Assembly (NCBI GenBank): GCA_025358025.1
Contig: JANYKW010000017.1
Coordinates: forward strand, 1 to 64,000
Origin: Bacteroidia bacterium
GTDB taxonomy: Bacteria > Bacteroidota > Bacteroidia > Bacteroidales > Prolixibacteraceae
Reading direction: 5' to 3'
DNA length: 64,000 nt
Part shown: positions 1 to 9,284 of the stretch, piece after piece
How the letters are laid out: each line of letters opens with the position of its first letter
Position numbering within the stretch: the stretch's first letter is position 1
Translations under genes and position numbers: made by a program
Notes under the pieces: model-generated
Seen by the model: only the letters and a program-made list of their open reading frames with translations
Database searches by the model: none
What the model was told of the DNA's origin: nothing

Positions 1-1016
1 AGCATCCAGTTAACAAATGGGATGTACACCTGGCCCTTGATCGATGTTGGATACAGAACCTTGATTCTGGGCCAAATATTCAATGTAATAGCCTCACTGA
101 TAAGGGTATATGACCCACTAATCAATGCCTGACTTGCAATAACTGCAGCAGAAGTAGCAATCACTACTCCTGGAATCAGGAACCATTGCGGCATGATGGA
201 GTAAAAAATATTCACGTTCTTGGCATCAGGAAGATGATCCAGCAACCAGGCTCCCTGACCAAAATAATTGAGAAGCAGGGATATTTTAACAAAAACCCAG
301 GTTATCCGGATATTTCTGATCCCGCAGTGGCCCAGATCCGAGTACAAAGCCTCTGCTCCGGTGGTAGCCAGAAAAACTGCCCCCAACAGGATGATTGCCC
401 CGGGATAAATCGTCAAAAATTTATAGGCATAATAAGGATTCATGGCAGCCATTACCCCAATTCCATGCGTAAGCTGGCTGATCCCCAATACCGCCAGCAA
501 AATAAACCACAGGAACATGACAGGACCAAAAATTCTGCCTATCAAACCGGATCCAAACTGCTGAAAGAAGAAAAGAAGCAGAAAAATTGTCAGAACAATG
601 GGGACCACAGGCACGTTATTATACAAGATAGTCAATCCCTCAACAGCCGAAGTAACAGTAATCGCAGGGGTAATTACCCCATCGGCCAGCAATGCACTGC
701 CTCCCAGCATGGTGATAATGGCTATTAAATTCGTCTTTCTCCGCACCAGGGCAAAAAGTGCAAATATTCCACCTTCACCATGATTATCTGCCTGAAGGGT
801 GATGATAACATACTTAAAGGTAGTCTGCAGTGTTAGTGTCCAGAAAATACAAGAAAGCGCACCGAAGATGAGCAGTTCATTGATCTCTGCGCCTCCCTTC
901 ATAATGGCGTTCATCACATACAAAGGACTTGTCCCAATGTCGCCATATACAATTCCAAGCGTAACAACAAGTCCCGCAAGGGTGATTTTCTTAATACCGG
1001 AATGACTATTATCCAT
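1..1016 (-). CDS. kup: Kup-family potassium uptake protein (partial, C-terminus beyond window)
   Basis: Low-affinity K+ uptake system of the inner membrane, probably a K+/H+ symporter as known for the Kup/HAK/KT family. About 338 codons are present, read from ATG at 1016 down to the left edge; the rest is outside the window. The family signature GDIGTSPLYV lies near residue 25, GEGGIFAL near residue 80 and DGVITPAITV near residue 112. At the edge the frame still reads GQVYIPFVNWML, a conserved Kup segment. The protein is strongly hydrophobic throughout. It lies downstream of cvfB on the same strand with about 100 bp between them, which contains nothing I recognise. Identity is well supported; ion specificity is inferred from the family. 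Confidence 0.93.
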   Translation of the reverse strand, partial: MDNSHSGIKKITLAGLVVTLGIVYGDIGTSPLYVMNAIMKGGAEINELLIFGALSCIFWTLTLQTTFKYVIITLQADNHGEGGIFALFALVRRKTNLIAIITMLGGSALLADGVITPAITVTSAVEGLTILYNNVPVVPIVLTIFLLLFFFQQFGSGLIGRIFGPVMFLWFILLAVLGISQLTHGIGVMAAMNPYYAYKFLTIYPGAIILLGAVFLATTGAEALYSDLGHCGIRNIRITWVFVKISLLLNYFGQGAWLLDHLPDAKNVNIFYSIMPQWFLIPGVVIATSAAVIASQALISGSYTLISEAITLNIWPRIKVLYPTSIKGQVYIPFVNWM

Positions 1017-1118
1017 CCGCCAATAACTCGTTACAATACGTTAATTCAAGGCACAAGGGCACAAAAATAGGTTAAAAGAGACAATATTATTCTCGTCACA
1101 TCAAAATATCACAATAAG

Positions 1119-1952
1119 TTAAAATACCAACCTGATTCCTTTCTCTTCCAGCAAGATTCTCCGCTGCCGGTACAAGGCCCCAATGGCTTTTTTAAATACT
1201 TTTTTGCTGATGGCAAATTGCTCGAAGATCTGAGCGGCATCACTCTTGTCCGTAAGCGGAAGAAATCCTCCGGCATCTTTCATCCGGTCCAGAATACTTT
1301 GTGAAATTCCATCTACCTGCTCATATCCGGGCCGGTAAAGCGATAGATCGATCTTCTTGTCTTCCCTCACTTTCTTAATATATGCCGTCAGTTGCTGCCC
1401 TTTCCGCAGGGGGCCGGGCAGTTCGTCGTGATACAGAATGCCCCTGTGAAGATGGTTGATGATGGCGTTGTAGCCAAGATCGCTATCACTTTCAACTAGC
1501 AGCGAAACATCCTCACCAACTGAGTACACCGGAATAACATTGTCGAGAAATTTCTCCAGTTTGGCGGAGGCGGCAATCCTCCCGGAATCCGCATCTACAT
1601 AAACATAAACCAGGTATGACCTTCCAGCAACCATATTCATCTTTTGTTCACGAAAAGGTACCAGAAGATCCTTCATCAATCCCCAGTCCATAAAAGCACC
1701 AATATTATTGACCGCGTTCACCCGCAACATGGCAAACTCACCAACCTGTGCATAGGGTTTTTCAGTAGTTGCTATGATCCGGTCTTCCGAGTCCAGATAG
1801 ATAAAAACCTCCAGATCCTGACCGACATCACACGCATCCGGCACATAACGTGCAGGTAACAAGATCTCACCCTTCTCTTCCCCGTCCAGATAGACTCCAA
1901 AATCAACAAACTTCACCACTTTAAGGGTGTTAAACCTTCCTGGTAATATCAT
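1119..1952 (-). CDS. cvfB: CvfB-like S1 RNA-binding protein
   Basis: A 277-residue protein of the CvfB/YitL family: tandem S1-like OB folds followed by a C-terminal winged-helix domain, predicted to bind RNA in the cytoplasm. Visible features are two successive OB-like blocks (VGEFAMLRVNAVNNIGAF near residue 70, then a second block around 120-200) and a basic C-terminal segment with SKKVFKKAIGALYRQ typical of the family's winged helix. Length matches the family (about 280). In staphylococci the family influences virulence gene expression; the role in Bacteroidota is not established. It lies directly upstream of kup on the same strand, but nothing links them functionally. Confidence 0.82.
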   Translation of the reverse strand: MILPGRFNTLKVVKFVDFGVYLDGEEKGEILLPARYVPDACDVGQDLEVFIYLDSEDRIIATTEKPYAQVGEFAMLRVNAVNNIGAFMDWGLMKDLLVPFREQKMNMVAGRSYLVYVYVDADSGRIAASAKLEKFLDNVIPVYSVGEDVSLLVESDSDLGYNAIINHLHRGILYHDELPGPLRKGQQLTAYIKKVREDKKIDLSLYRPGYEQVDGISQSILDRMKDAGGFLPLTDKSDAAQIFEQFAISKKVFKKAIGALYRQRRILLEEKGIRLVF

Positions 1953-2106
1953 GGTATCTCATTTTAATCTGTTCAATTTATGCTCCGGGAAAGCTCTTCC
2001 TTCAATGAACACACTCAAATTCTTCGTTGCTCTCCACCGCCCTTCCCCTCAAAAACTTCACCGACTCCCAACTGCTCTCGTATATATCAAACGCTTATCT
2101 CTTAAC

Positions 2107-2155
2107 TCTCATATCTCATATCTCATGTCTCATATCTCATGTCTCATATCTCATT
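2107..2155. repeat. TCTCATR heptamer tandem repeat
   Basis: Seven consecutive copies of the 7-mer TCTCATA/TCTCATG. The repeat contains the stop codon (TGA on the minus strand, 2144-2146) of the radical SAM gene and continues past it. A shorter tract of the same motif occurs at 8173-8210. Confidence 0.9.
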
Positions 2156-3349
2156 TGTTTTATCTTGAAACGCCCAATAATTGCCCCTGCTCATCTCTTT
2201 CTCCCGTACATCGGATTGCTGCTGCTTCCAGTTTTTGGCCAAAAGCTTCATCGTAGTATCGGCATGCTCAAAAAATTGGATATACGACTCGCAAAACCTC
2301 GGCAAACGCTGATCTGCAGGATCTTTGACCCTGTCCTTGGTGCATCCGCCAAAACATTTTGACAACCAGGGGCAGAACCTGCATTTGCGTGGCAACACTG
2401 CTTTTACCTTTCCGAAATCATTTTGCTTTTTGCTGTTCAACATGTTTATGATCTTATCATTTCGCAGATTCCCCAGTCGATGCCGGGGTTCCACAAAAAA
2501 ATCGCAGGAATAAATATTGCCATTATGCTCGACCACCACATAAGGGCCGCACTCTTTATGAAGTGTACATTCAGGAGGTTCGAGTCCGACATAGGAATAG
2601 AGCGCCGATTCAAAATGTCTGACAGAGGTGGTTGGCACTCCATTAACAAAATCACCCATCCACAAATCGAATAATTTCACCAGAAAATTACCATATTTCT
2701 CAGCCGTCAATGAAAAAGGTGCTGCCTGCGAAGGATTGTCCGAATCGGTCTCTACTACCGGAATAAACTGCATCCAGGTAAGGCCCAGATCCTTGTAGTA
2801 TTGATACAGCTCTTCGGCATGATCGGCCGAATAATCCGTTATGCAGCACATGGCATTGACAGCAACACCCTCTTCCAGCAACATTTTTGCCTTCTCTTGC
2901 ACGACAGACCATGTTTTCTGCAGCCCCTTCTTCAGCCTGTATCTGTCGTGTATGTGTTCCGGACCATCCAGTGACAATCCAATCAGCCAGTCATACTTCT
3001 TAAAAAATTTTGCCCATTCCCGGTCGAGCAGGGTACCATTGGTTTGAAAACCGTTTCCCACCTGTTTCCCATGACCATATTTAATCTCCAGATCGATGGC
3101 TTTCTGATAAAACTCAAGCCCCATCAGGGCAGGCTCACCTCCTTGCCAGGCTATTGAAACTTCCCGGCCTGACTGCTGCATCACCTGGCGGATAAGCTCT
3201 TCCAGAATTTCCGGACTCATCCTGTGTGTTTTTGTCTCAGGGAAGAGCGATTCTTTCTCCAGATAAAAACAGTAAGTACAATTCAGATTGCAATCGGGCC
3301 CAGCCGGCTTAACGAGCACAGAAGTCAGAGGTCTTTGTTTTTGAGCCAT
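2144..3349 (-). CDS. Anaerobic sulfatase-maturase-type radical SAM/SPASM enzyme
   Basis: Likely an anaerobic sulfatase-maturating enzyme, which oxidises an active-site Cys or Ser of a sulfatase to formylglycine using S-adenosylmethionine. The radical SAM motif CNLNCTYC lies near residue 24, a GGEPAL SAM-binding motif near 72, and a seven-cysteine SPASM region near the C-terminus includes CGPYVV, YSCDFF and CRFCPWLSKCFGGC, expected to hold two extra [4Fe-4S] clusters. Length of 401 aa fits the family. I chose the ATG at 3349 (MAQKQRPLTS) over a longer frame from 3403 because conservation begins there. The stop codon lies inside a heptamer repeat (2107-2155). No sulfatase gene is in the window, so the substrate protein is encoded elsewhere or the enzyme modifies another peptide. 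Confidence 0.85.
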   Translation of the reverse strand: MAQKQRPLTSVLVKPAGPDCNLNCTYCFYLEKESLFPETKTHRMSPEILEELIRQVMQQSGREVSIAWQGGEPALMGLEFYQKAIDLEIKYGHGKQVGNGFQTNGTLLDREWAKFFKKYDWLIGLSLDGPEHIHDRYRLKKGLQKTWSVVQEKAKMLLEEGVAVNAMCCITDYSADHAEELYQYYKDLGLTWMQFIPVVETDSDNPSQAAPFSLTAEKYGNFLVKLFDLWMGDFVNGVPTTSVRHFESALYSYVGLEPPECTLHKECGPYVVVEHNGNIYSCDFFVEPRHRLGNLRNDKIINMLNSKKQNDFGKVKAVLPRKCRFCPWLSKCFGGCTKDRVKDPADQRLPRFCESYIQFFEHADTTMKLLAKNWKQQQSDVREKEMSRGNYWAFQDKTNEI

Positions 3350-3477
3350 AAAGAAATTTAGAATCTGTATGCGAAAATAATCATAATTGATCAGACTGAT
3401 CAATTATCGGGTGATTACCGCCATGCAAAAGAACAATAATTTCAATACTTTTATCTGGATGTTTGACCAGTCAGATT

Positions 3478-5940
3478 ATGGCACCTAATCGCTTGCTTCT
3501 TTTTGTCTCAATTCTTTTGCTTTCTCTTTTTCCAACCTTCGGACAAGAGCCTGATCTTGTGATTACAGGTAAAATAACGGGACCTGACCAGCAAGCACTT
3601 TCCGGGGTTAATATTCAGATAAAAAACAGCCGGAAAGGTACGTACAGTGATCAGAAGGGACGATTCACCTTAAAAATTAACCCGCTCCAGGATTCCATAC
3701 TCATTTTCAGCATGCTCAATTACCAGAAAGCGGAGTATCCAATCTCCCCAAACAAGCTGATGGAGCAGACATTTATTTTGACGCCTGTTTCCATCGGACT
3801 TGCTGAGATTGAGGTAAACGAGCAAAGAAAGACAAATCCAGGTACTGTCAGCATCAATCCGCTGCTCACCAAAAACCTTTCCGTTGCCAGTGGAGGGGCT
3901 GTTGAGCAGCTGGTCAAAACGTTACCCGGTGTAAGCAGTCACAGTGAACTGAGTTCGCAATACAATGTCAGGGGTGGAAATTTCGACGAAAACCTCCTGT
4001 ATGTCAACGGCACCGAGATCTTCCGTCCCTTTTTGGTAAAAACCGGACAGCAGGAGGGGCTCAGCTTTCTGAATCCGGATCTGGTCTCGGCCATCCGTTT
4101 CTCATCCGGTGGTTTTGAGAGTGCTTATGGAGATAAAATGTCTTCCGTACTCGACATCGATTACAAAGTTCCAAAAAAAACCGCCGGTTCTGCTGAACTT
4201 GGAGCAATGGGAGCCTCCGCACATTTTGAAGGAAGGGCACTCCAAAACAAGTTCTCTCACCTTACCGGAATTCGTTACAGAAACAACCGCTATCTATTGG
4301 GAACTCTAGACCAGAAAGGACATTATGACCCTGCATGTTTTGATTTACAGACACTGTTGGGTTATGATTTTTCATCCAAATTTTCAATGAATCTCCTGGC
4401 AAATTACTCCAGTAATAATTATTCGTTTACTCCGGAAACCAGGGAGACCAGATATGGCACGATGACCCAGTCCTACCTGCTTACTATTTATTTCGATGGC
4501 AAGGAAAAAGATCAATTTCAGAATCGCATGGCTTCTCTCTCAGCTCATTACCAGCCAACAAAAGATCTTTTCCTTCAACTTACTGCCAGCACTTTTTACT
4601 CGGATGAAAAGGAGCGCTACGACATCCTGGGGCAGTATTATCTCAATGAAGTCTCTTCCGGAGCAGACCCCGGCACCAATCCCGACAGTACCTTGCTGCT
4701 TGGAGTAGGCTCAACCCTGGTGCATGCCGGCAATTTTCTGGAGGCATCTATCCGGACAGTTGAACATCTTGGAAAGTTTAACCTCGATAAACACAAAATT
4801 CAATGGGGATTAAAATACCAGTCAGAACGCATCCACGATCGGGTGAGTGAATGGGAAATGCGGGATTCGGCTGGTTATTCCCTGCCATACACCGACAACC
4901 ATTCTCTGGAACTCTACCGCAGTATCCATGCAAACAATCAGATGAACAGCAGCAGATACAGCGCTTATATCCAGGATGAATTTTCAACTCAGCTCAGGAA
5001 TTCCACCCTTTCTTTCAATTTTGGAGGCCGGATACAATACTGGGATTATAATAACCAAACGATTTTTAGTCCAAGAATATCAGCACGCTATATTCCAAAC
5101 AGGACCAAACATATACAGCTCCACGCAGCCTGGGGGATATATCAGCAGATGCCTTTTTTTAAGGAGCTGAAAAATCGGGAGGCAAAACTGGTTCCTACTG
5201 TCCGGGCTCAAAAATCGACTGACTATCTTCTGGGACTCGACTATCCGTTTAGATGGGGAGATCGTCCCTTCAAATTCTCCAGCGAACTATGGTACAAATC
5301 TTTACGCCATCTTATACCCTATAAAGTCACCAACCTCGATCTTCAGTATTTCCCTGAGCAACAGTCCACAGGTTATGCCACCGGTCTGGAATTTAAACTA
5401 TTCGGAGAGCCCATACCCGGAGCAACTTCTTGGGCTTCAGTCACTTTAATGAAAACGGAAGAGGATATTATCGGAGATAGTTATGTAAAAGAAGGCCAGG
5501 CCGGTGCGCCTGACCAGGTCATCTATCCGGGTTACCTGCCAAGACCATCTGATCAACGTTTTAATTTTTCGCTTTTCTTTCAGGATTATCTGCCCAAAAA
5601 TCCTTCCGTGAAGATGAACCTTACCCTATTATACGGCACCGGGCTGCCCTTCGGTCCACCGCAGGGGGAAAGATATCTGGACGTATTCCGGATGCCATCC
5701 TACAAGCGGGTTGACCTGGGTTTCTCAAAAATGCTATTGGGTATCCCTACAAAAAAACATGCAAACAACTTTTCAAAAAACCTGAAAGATGCCTGGCTTA
5801 CGCTCGAAATTTTTAACCTCTTCGACCTGAACAATACCATCTCCTACTATTGGGTCTCAGACTTTCAAGATCAGATGCATGCGGTACCCAATTACCTGAC
5901 AGGCAGAAGGATTAACATCAAAATTTCCGTGAGCTTCTGA
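3478..5940 (+). CDS. TonB-dependent outer-membrane receptor with carboxypeptidase-like domain
   Basis: An 820-residue outer-membrane beta-barrel receptor that imports a ligand using TonB energy. The ATG at 3478 opens a clear signal peptide (MAPNRLLLFVSILLLSLF, cleavage after FGQ); an upstream in-frame TTG at 3463 adds five unlikely residues. Residues about 30-110 form a CarboxypepD_reg-like domain (VITGKITGPDQQALSGVNI). The plug follows, with the conserved RGG in SQYNVRGGNFDENLLYVNG near residue 160. The barrel ends in the aromatic terminal strand INIKISVSF expected for outer-membrane insertion. No SusD partner is adjacent, so it looks like a stand-alone receptor (siderophore, vitamin, metal or peptide) rather than a SusCD glycan importer. 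The ligand cannot be read from sequence. Confidence 0.9.
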   Translation: MAPNRLLLFVSILLLSLFPTFGQEPDLVITGKITGPDQQALSGVNIQIKNSRKGTYSDQKGRFTLKINPLQDSILIFSMLNYQKAEYPISPNKLMEQTFILTPVSIGLAEIEVNEQRKTNPGTVSINPLLTKNLSVASGGAVEQLVKTLPGVSSHSELSSQYNVRGGNFDENLLYVNGTEIFRPFLVKTGQQEGLSFLNPDLVSAIRFSSGGFESAYGDKMSSVLDIDYKVPKKTAGSAELGAMGASAHFEGRALQNKFSHLTGIRYRNNRYLLGTLDQKGHYDPACFDLQTLLGYDFSSKFSMNLLANYSSNNYSFTPETRETRYGTMTQSYLLTIYFDGKEKDQFQNRMASLSAHYQPTKDLFLQLTASTFYSDEKERYDILGQYYLNEVSSGADPGTNPDSTLLLGVGSTLVHAGNFLEASIRTVEHLGKFNLDKHKIQWGLKYQSERIHDRVSEWEMRDSAGYSLPYTDNHSLELYRSIHANNQMNSSRYSAYIQDEFSTQLRNSTLSFNFGGRIQYWDYNNQTIFSPRISARYIPNRTKHIQLHAAWGIYQQMPFFKELKNREAKLVPTVRAQKSTDYLLGLDYPFRWGDRPFKFSSELWYKSLRHLIPYKVTNLDLQYFPEQQSTGYATGLEFKLFGEPIPGATSWASVTLMKTEEDIIGDSYVKEGQAGAPDQVIYPGYLPRPSDQRFNFSLFFQDYLPKNPSVKMNLTLLYGTGLPFGPPQGERYLDVFRMPSYKRVDLGFSKMLLGIPTKKHANNFSKNLKDAWLTLEIFNLFDLNNTISYYWVSDFQDQMHAVPNYLTGRRINIKISVSF

Positions 5941-6058
5941 AATGCCATTGGGTTGATCAGGGAATGCTTCAACGTTACAAACTGGTTGCAATTTGCGACC
6001 AGTTCATCTTGTTCAACAGATATCAAAAAGTTACGGCAATCAGATTTGAATAAAGAAT

Positions 6059-6225
6059 AAACTGTTTAGATACGGAGGATCAATATGCCGGAGGCATGAT
6101 ATGTGGGTAGAAAACAATTGATTGATAGCCCAATTCGTCCCGTACTGGACGTAATAATCATAATTTGTCAATTTTCTACCCACATATAATCCCTGCCGGG
6201 ATAAAAAAATAAATTTAAACAGTTT
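6059..6225. repeat. REP-like nested palindromic element
   Basis: A nested inverted structure in the gap between the TonB receptor and rocD. The outer arms are AAACTGTTTA (6059-6068) and TAAACAGTTT (6216-6225). The inner arms ATATGTGGGTAGAAAA (6099-6114) and TTTTCTACCCACATAT (6172-6187) match over 16 bp. Three small hairpin heads sit in between: ATGCCGGAGGCAT (6085-6097), CGTCCCGTACTGGACG (6136-6151) and ATCCCTGCCGGGAT (6189-6202). GC-rich heads next to a conserved GTGGGTAGAAAA tail resemble REP-type repeats mobilised by RAYT/Y1 transposases. The mobilisation is my inference; the palindromes are directly visible. No coding sequence is supported in 5941-6332. Confidence 0.75.
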
Positions 6226-6332
6226 CATAGAATGTATACATATTTACCAATAGAGCATAAATCATTTATAATTCAACAAAAATATTTTAGATTCGTTCAA
6301 TTTTATTACCAACGGGAAAAACAAAAATAGTT

Positions 6333-7544
6333 ATGATAACACAGGATTATATTGACCGGGAAGATCTTTATGGAGCCCACAACTACCACCCCCTGCCGGT
6401 AGTACTTGAAAGAGGTGAAGGTGTATTTGTATGGGATGTAGAAGGAAAACGTTACTTCGACTTTTTAGCATCCTATTCTGCTGTCAACCAGGGCCACTGT
6501 CACCCTAAGATCGTGAAAGCCATGGTCGATCAAGCCGGGAAACTGGCCCTGACCTCACGGGCATTTTACAACAATGTTTTGGGCGAATGGGAAGAATTTA
6601 TGACCAAACTGTTCGGGTACGACAAGATTCTCCCGATGAATTCAGGAGCCGAAGGTGATGAGACCGCTTTGAAACTGATCCGCAAATGGGCGTATAAAGT
6701 GAAGGGTATCCCACAAAATGAAGCACGGATTATCGTATGTGACGGAAACTTTCACGGCCGCACGATCACCATCGTTTCCATGTCTTCCGATCCGGATTCC
6801 TATGCCGATTATGGTCCGTTTACCCCTGGATTTATTAAGATCCCATACAACGACCTGGCAGCACTCGAGAAAGAGTTAAGTCATCCTTGTACTGCCGGAT
6901 TCCTGGTAGAACCGATACAAGCCGAAGCAGGGGTATATGTGCCGGAAGATAACTATCTGAAAATGGCGGCCCAACTTTGCAAAAAGTACAACGTGCTGCT
7001 TGCCGCCGATGAAGTGCAGACAGGTCTGTGCCGGACTGGTAAGATGCTGGCTTGCGACCACGAAGGCGTTCGTCCTGATCTGCTGATTCTGGGAAAAGCT
7101 GCTTCGGGGGGTATGTATCCTGTCTCCTGTGTACTGGCTGATAATGAAATTATGCTGACAATCCGTCCCGGAGAACACGGCTCAACCTATGGTGGAAACC
7201 CGCTGGCCGCAAAAGTATCGCTCGCTGCCATGAACGTTCTGCTGGATGAAAAGCTATCGGAGAATGCAACCAATTTGGGAAAGATATTCCGCGACAGGAT
7301 GAAGGCATTCGACTCTCCGCTAATCGAACAGGTACGCGGCAAAGGACTGCTGAATGCCATTCAGATTCGTCCGGTCGATGGCAAACAGGCCTGGGATCTA
7401 TGCCTGGTTATGAAAGACAACGGCATCCTGGCCAAGCCGACGCACGAACACACCATCCGGTTTACCCCACCGCTGATTATCAATGAAACCCAGATGAACG
7501 AAGCGATTGATTTGATACAGAAATCTATGATTGAGTTCGTGTGA
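6333..7544 (+). CDS. rocD: Ornithine aminotransferase
   Basis: A class III PLP-dependent aminotransferase of 403 residues, best matching ornithine--oxo-acid aminotransferase, which converts ornithine and 2-oxoglutarate to glutamate-5-semialdehyde and glutamate. The start [20 protein letters not shown] and the segment [13 protein letters not shown] are typical of the family. PLP is expected on Lys255 in [21 protein letters not shown] upstream carries the cofactor-ring aspartate, and [10 protein letters not shown] is conserved. The phosphate-cup motif reads [10 protein letters not shown], a small variation on the usual NTGAEAVETA. Arginine and proline metabolism genes are not adjacent. It probably acts in cytoplasmic arginine/ornithine degradation or proline supply. 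An acetylornithine role is less likely given the N-terminus. Confidence 0.9.
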   Translation: MITQDYIDREDLYGAHNYHPLPVVLERGEGVFVWDVEGKRYFDFLASYSAVNQGHCHPKIVKAMVDQAGKLALTSRAFYNNVLGEWEEFMTKLFGYDKILPMNSGAEGDETALKLIRKWAYKVKGIPQNEARIIVCDGNFHGRTITIVSMSSDPDSYADYGPFTPGFIKIPYNDLAALEKELSHPCTAGFLVEPIQAEAGVYVPEDNYLKMAAQLCKKYNVLLAADEVQTGLCRTGKMLACDHEGVRPDLLILGKAASGGMYPVSCVLADNEIMLTIRPGEHGSTYGGNPLAAKVSLAAMNVLLDEKLSENATNLGKIFRDRMKAFDSPLIEQVRGKGLLNAIQIRPVDGKQAWDLCLVMKDNGILAKPTHEHTIRFTPPLIINETQMNEAIDLIQKSMIEFV

Positions 7545-7632
7545 GTAATAAAAGGCTAAAAGAAAATGTGAAGAATGCTGCAATCTATCATTTATAATAA
7601 TTCATCTATCTTCATTTCCTAACATTTTCATG

Positions 7633-7661
7633 AAGGGAGAACAAGGCTAACTTTCTCCCTT
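7633..7661. terminator. Weak hairpin between rocD and META gene
   Basis: AAGGGAGAA (7633-7641) pairs perfectly with TTCTCCCTT (7653-7661) across an 11-nt loop. It sits between the convergent ends of rocD and the META-domain gene and could terminate either. There is no clean U-tract, so it is a weak call. Confidence 0.4.
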
Positions 7662-7688
7662 ATCCTTTATCCTTTATCCTTCATCCTT
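7661..7688. repeat. TATCCTT heptamer tandem repeat
   Basis: Four copies of a 7-mer (three TATCCTT, one CATCCTT). The tract overlaps the stop codon (7687-7689) of the minus-strand META-domain gene. Confidence 0.85.
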
Positions 7689-8178
7689 ATTTCCCAGCCT
7701 CAAACACCGCCAACGGAGCCATTTTTGCTTTGTTAATTGTCATCTTGTTACCACTGAGCGAGTAATTGTCGATCGAATTTAGAACTTCACCCAATATCTG
7801 TTCAGTTTTCATATCCGGACAGGCCATCCGGGTGGATGCCATGCCTGTAAAACGGATCATTAATCCATCTTTCATTTCGTAACCGCCAAACATCCGGTTG
7901 CATCCTGCGTACGCCGAAAACTTGCCATCTTGTGACAGCTGGATATAGAACAGCTCCTTGTTTTCGCCACTATCCACAACCGCTTGACCCTGAAGTTCGA
8001 CCAGCAACCATTTTGTTCCAATCAAAGGAATCTTTTGGCTGTTATCTCCTGCAGCGACTGAATTTCCTGCCTGTACAGAACTTTTTGCCTGCCTGGAAGT
8101 TGTCTTGCATCCTGCCACCAGCATCACCAAAACTGCAACAACCAAAATAAAATTCCGCTCAAATCCAGTCTTTCTCAT
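7687..8178 (-). CDS. META-domain (HslJ-like) lipoprotein
   Basis: A 163-residue predicted lipoprotein: N-terminal basic residues, a hydrophobic segment and the lipobox LVAGC near residue 24. The mature part carries a META domain, the fold of HslJ and related heat-inducible envelope proteins. Typical motifs are present: TKWLLVELQG near residue 55, AYAGCNRMFGGYEM near 90 and MACPDMKTEQ near 120. META proteins are commonly envelope-associated and linked to stress or antibiotic tolerance; the exact role is unknown. The stop codon falls in a TATCCTT repeat. It lies next to a small helical protein on the same strand and is convergent with rocD. Confidence 0.85.
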   Translation of the reverse strand: MRKTGFERNFILVVAVLVMLVAGCKTTSRQAKSSVQAGNSVAAGDNSQKIPLIGTKWLLVELQGQAVVDSGENKELFYIQLSQDGKFSAYAGCNRMFGGYEMKDGLMIRFTGMASTRMACPDMKTEQILGEVLNSIDNYSLSGNKMTINKAKMAPLAVFEAGK

Positions 8179-8210
8179 AACTCATGTCTCATGTCTGCTA
8201 TCTCATGTCT
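8173..8210. repeat. TCTCATG short-period repeat tract
   Basis: Four degenerate copies of the TCTCATG motif also seen at 2107-2155. The tract bridges the start codon of the META gene (8176-8178) and the stop codon (8203-8205) of the next upstream minus-strand gene. Confidence 0.75.
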
Positions 8211-8529
8211 GTTTCTTCTTCCCCTTCAGCGACTCAATCACCTCATCCACCTCTTCTGCCAGTCCGGCACCAAAGGCCTTTGCCTTATCGATGGCACTTT
8301 CGGCGTGGGCTTCGGCCTGGTCGCGGAATCTTTCCGCCTTACCAGGCAGGTCACTCTCCTTCAACTCCTCAATCTTTTTTTCTACAAAATCGCCAACTTG
8401 TCCCACCATGCCGGAAATCTTCTCATAGGTTTCACTCTTTTTGGCCTTCTCAAAAGATTCTTTGAGCTTATCCTCTGCCTGGTCGGCCATCTCCCGGGTT
8501 TTGTCAAAAAATTCATCTGCATTTTTCAT
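8203..8529 (-). CDS. Small charged alpha-helical protein
   Basis: A 108-residue, highly charged protein rich in Ala, Glu and Lys with heptad-like spacing, so almost entirely helical, without signal peptide or membrane segment. It resembles general-stress helical proteins of the YtxH/CsbD/LEA type in composition, for example MADQAEDKLKESFEKAKK near the N-terminus. Composition alone does not prove homology. A role in stress or desiccation protection is a guess. The stop codon derives from the TCTCATG repeat tract, and the META-domain gene follows 25 bp downstream, so the two could be co-transcribed. Confidence 0.7.
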   Translation of the reverse strand: MKNADEFFDKTREMADQAEDKLKESFEKAKKSETYEKISGMVGQVGDFVEKKIEELKESDLPGKAERFRDQAEAHAESAIDKAKAFGAGLAEEVDEVIESLKGKKKQT

Positions 8530-8863
8530 GGTAATATTTTAAGAAATTGTATAAAGGGATGACCAGGTCTTGGTTGACTTGATCTCCTATCAACATCAAA
8601 TTTAAGCAAATTTTAGGTTGATAAGTAAAGAAAATAGCAGCATGCCCGGAAGTCATTTTCTGGCTGTATCAACCCAAAATTTGGCTTTTCGAAGGACAGG
8701 TAACCAGTCCCAGCCATGCAGTGAAGGAAGTCTGCAAAAGATCATATCCCCCTCCGATGAATGTAATTGGAAATCACTACTTTTAAAAAACCAAATCTGA
8801 CCCAAGTCAGACCTACTCCCCAACTTTCGATGACCAGGCCAGATATTGTCAGCCGGTGAGTCA
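8530..8863. other. Intergenic stretch without a supported gene
   Basis: About 330 bp between the helical protein and the DUF4386-like fragment. It holds an imperfect hairpin at 8588-8623 (TATCAAC paired with GTTGATA, extended by AT-rich pairs) and a small one at 8796-8811 (TCTGAC/GTCAGA). A 60-codon frame at 8618 has no credible protein features. I see no gene here. Confidence 0.6.
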
Positions 8864-9151
8864 ATGATTGCTCAAGGTGCACATGGAAGTGCAGGAATAT
8901 TTTTGGGATTCTTCATCCCAAATATTGCAAATTTGATCATGGCAATTGTAATGTTAAAGGGAGGAATATTTAGTAAAATTAATTCATGGATTGGAGTTGT
9001 CGGCAGTCTATTCATGTTACTCTATGTAATATTAGTTAATTTTGGTTCAGGAGTGGAAAATATGGCAACGGCTTTTGCCATGCCTGGTGGACTTTTACTA
9101 ATGACCTGGATGATATTGTTTACAATTCGATTGTTTAAATTAAGCAAGTAG
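8864..9151 (+). pseudogene. C-terminal fragment of a DUF4386-like membrane protein
   Basis: A 95-codon frame (in-frame TTG at 8846 possible) encoding three hydrophobic segments and ending IRLFKLSK. The pattern of a MLKxxIFSKxxxWIG segment followed by a GGLLLMTWMI helix resembles the C-terminal half of DUF4386-family integral membrane proteins, which are usually about 230 residues. The N-terminal half is not found upstream in any frame, so this is probably a decayed or transferred fragment. It opens the AT-rich accessory stretch. It could also be a short functional membrane protein; homology is judged by eye. Confidence 0.45.
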
Positions 9152-9284
9152 CAATTGAAGCTGACAGCGGTTTGGCAAAAGTGTTGGATTAGTGCAACGC
9201 ATGACAGTTTTTCGTAAATTTGAAGTGTGTCCTTCATATGAAATTTTTGTGGTGTAAATTGCTGCCTTCTCCTTGAAGCAACCC

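Noticed and set aside
186-1005. Plus-strand frames over the left edge
   Set aside because: They are antisense to the well-supported kup frame.
8618-8800. 60-codon frame MISKENSSMPG
   Set aside because: No hydrophobic, repeat or motif features; low information.
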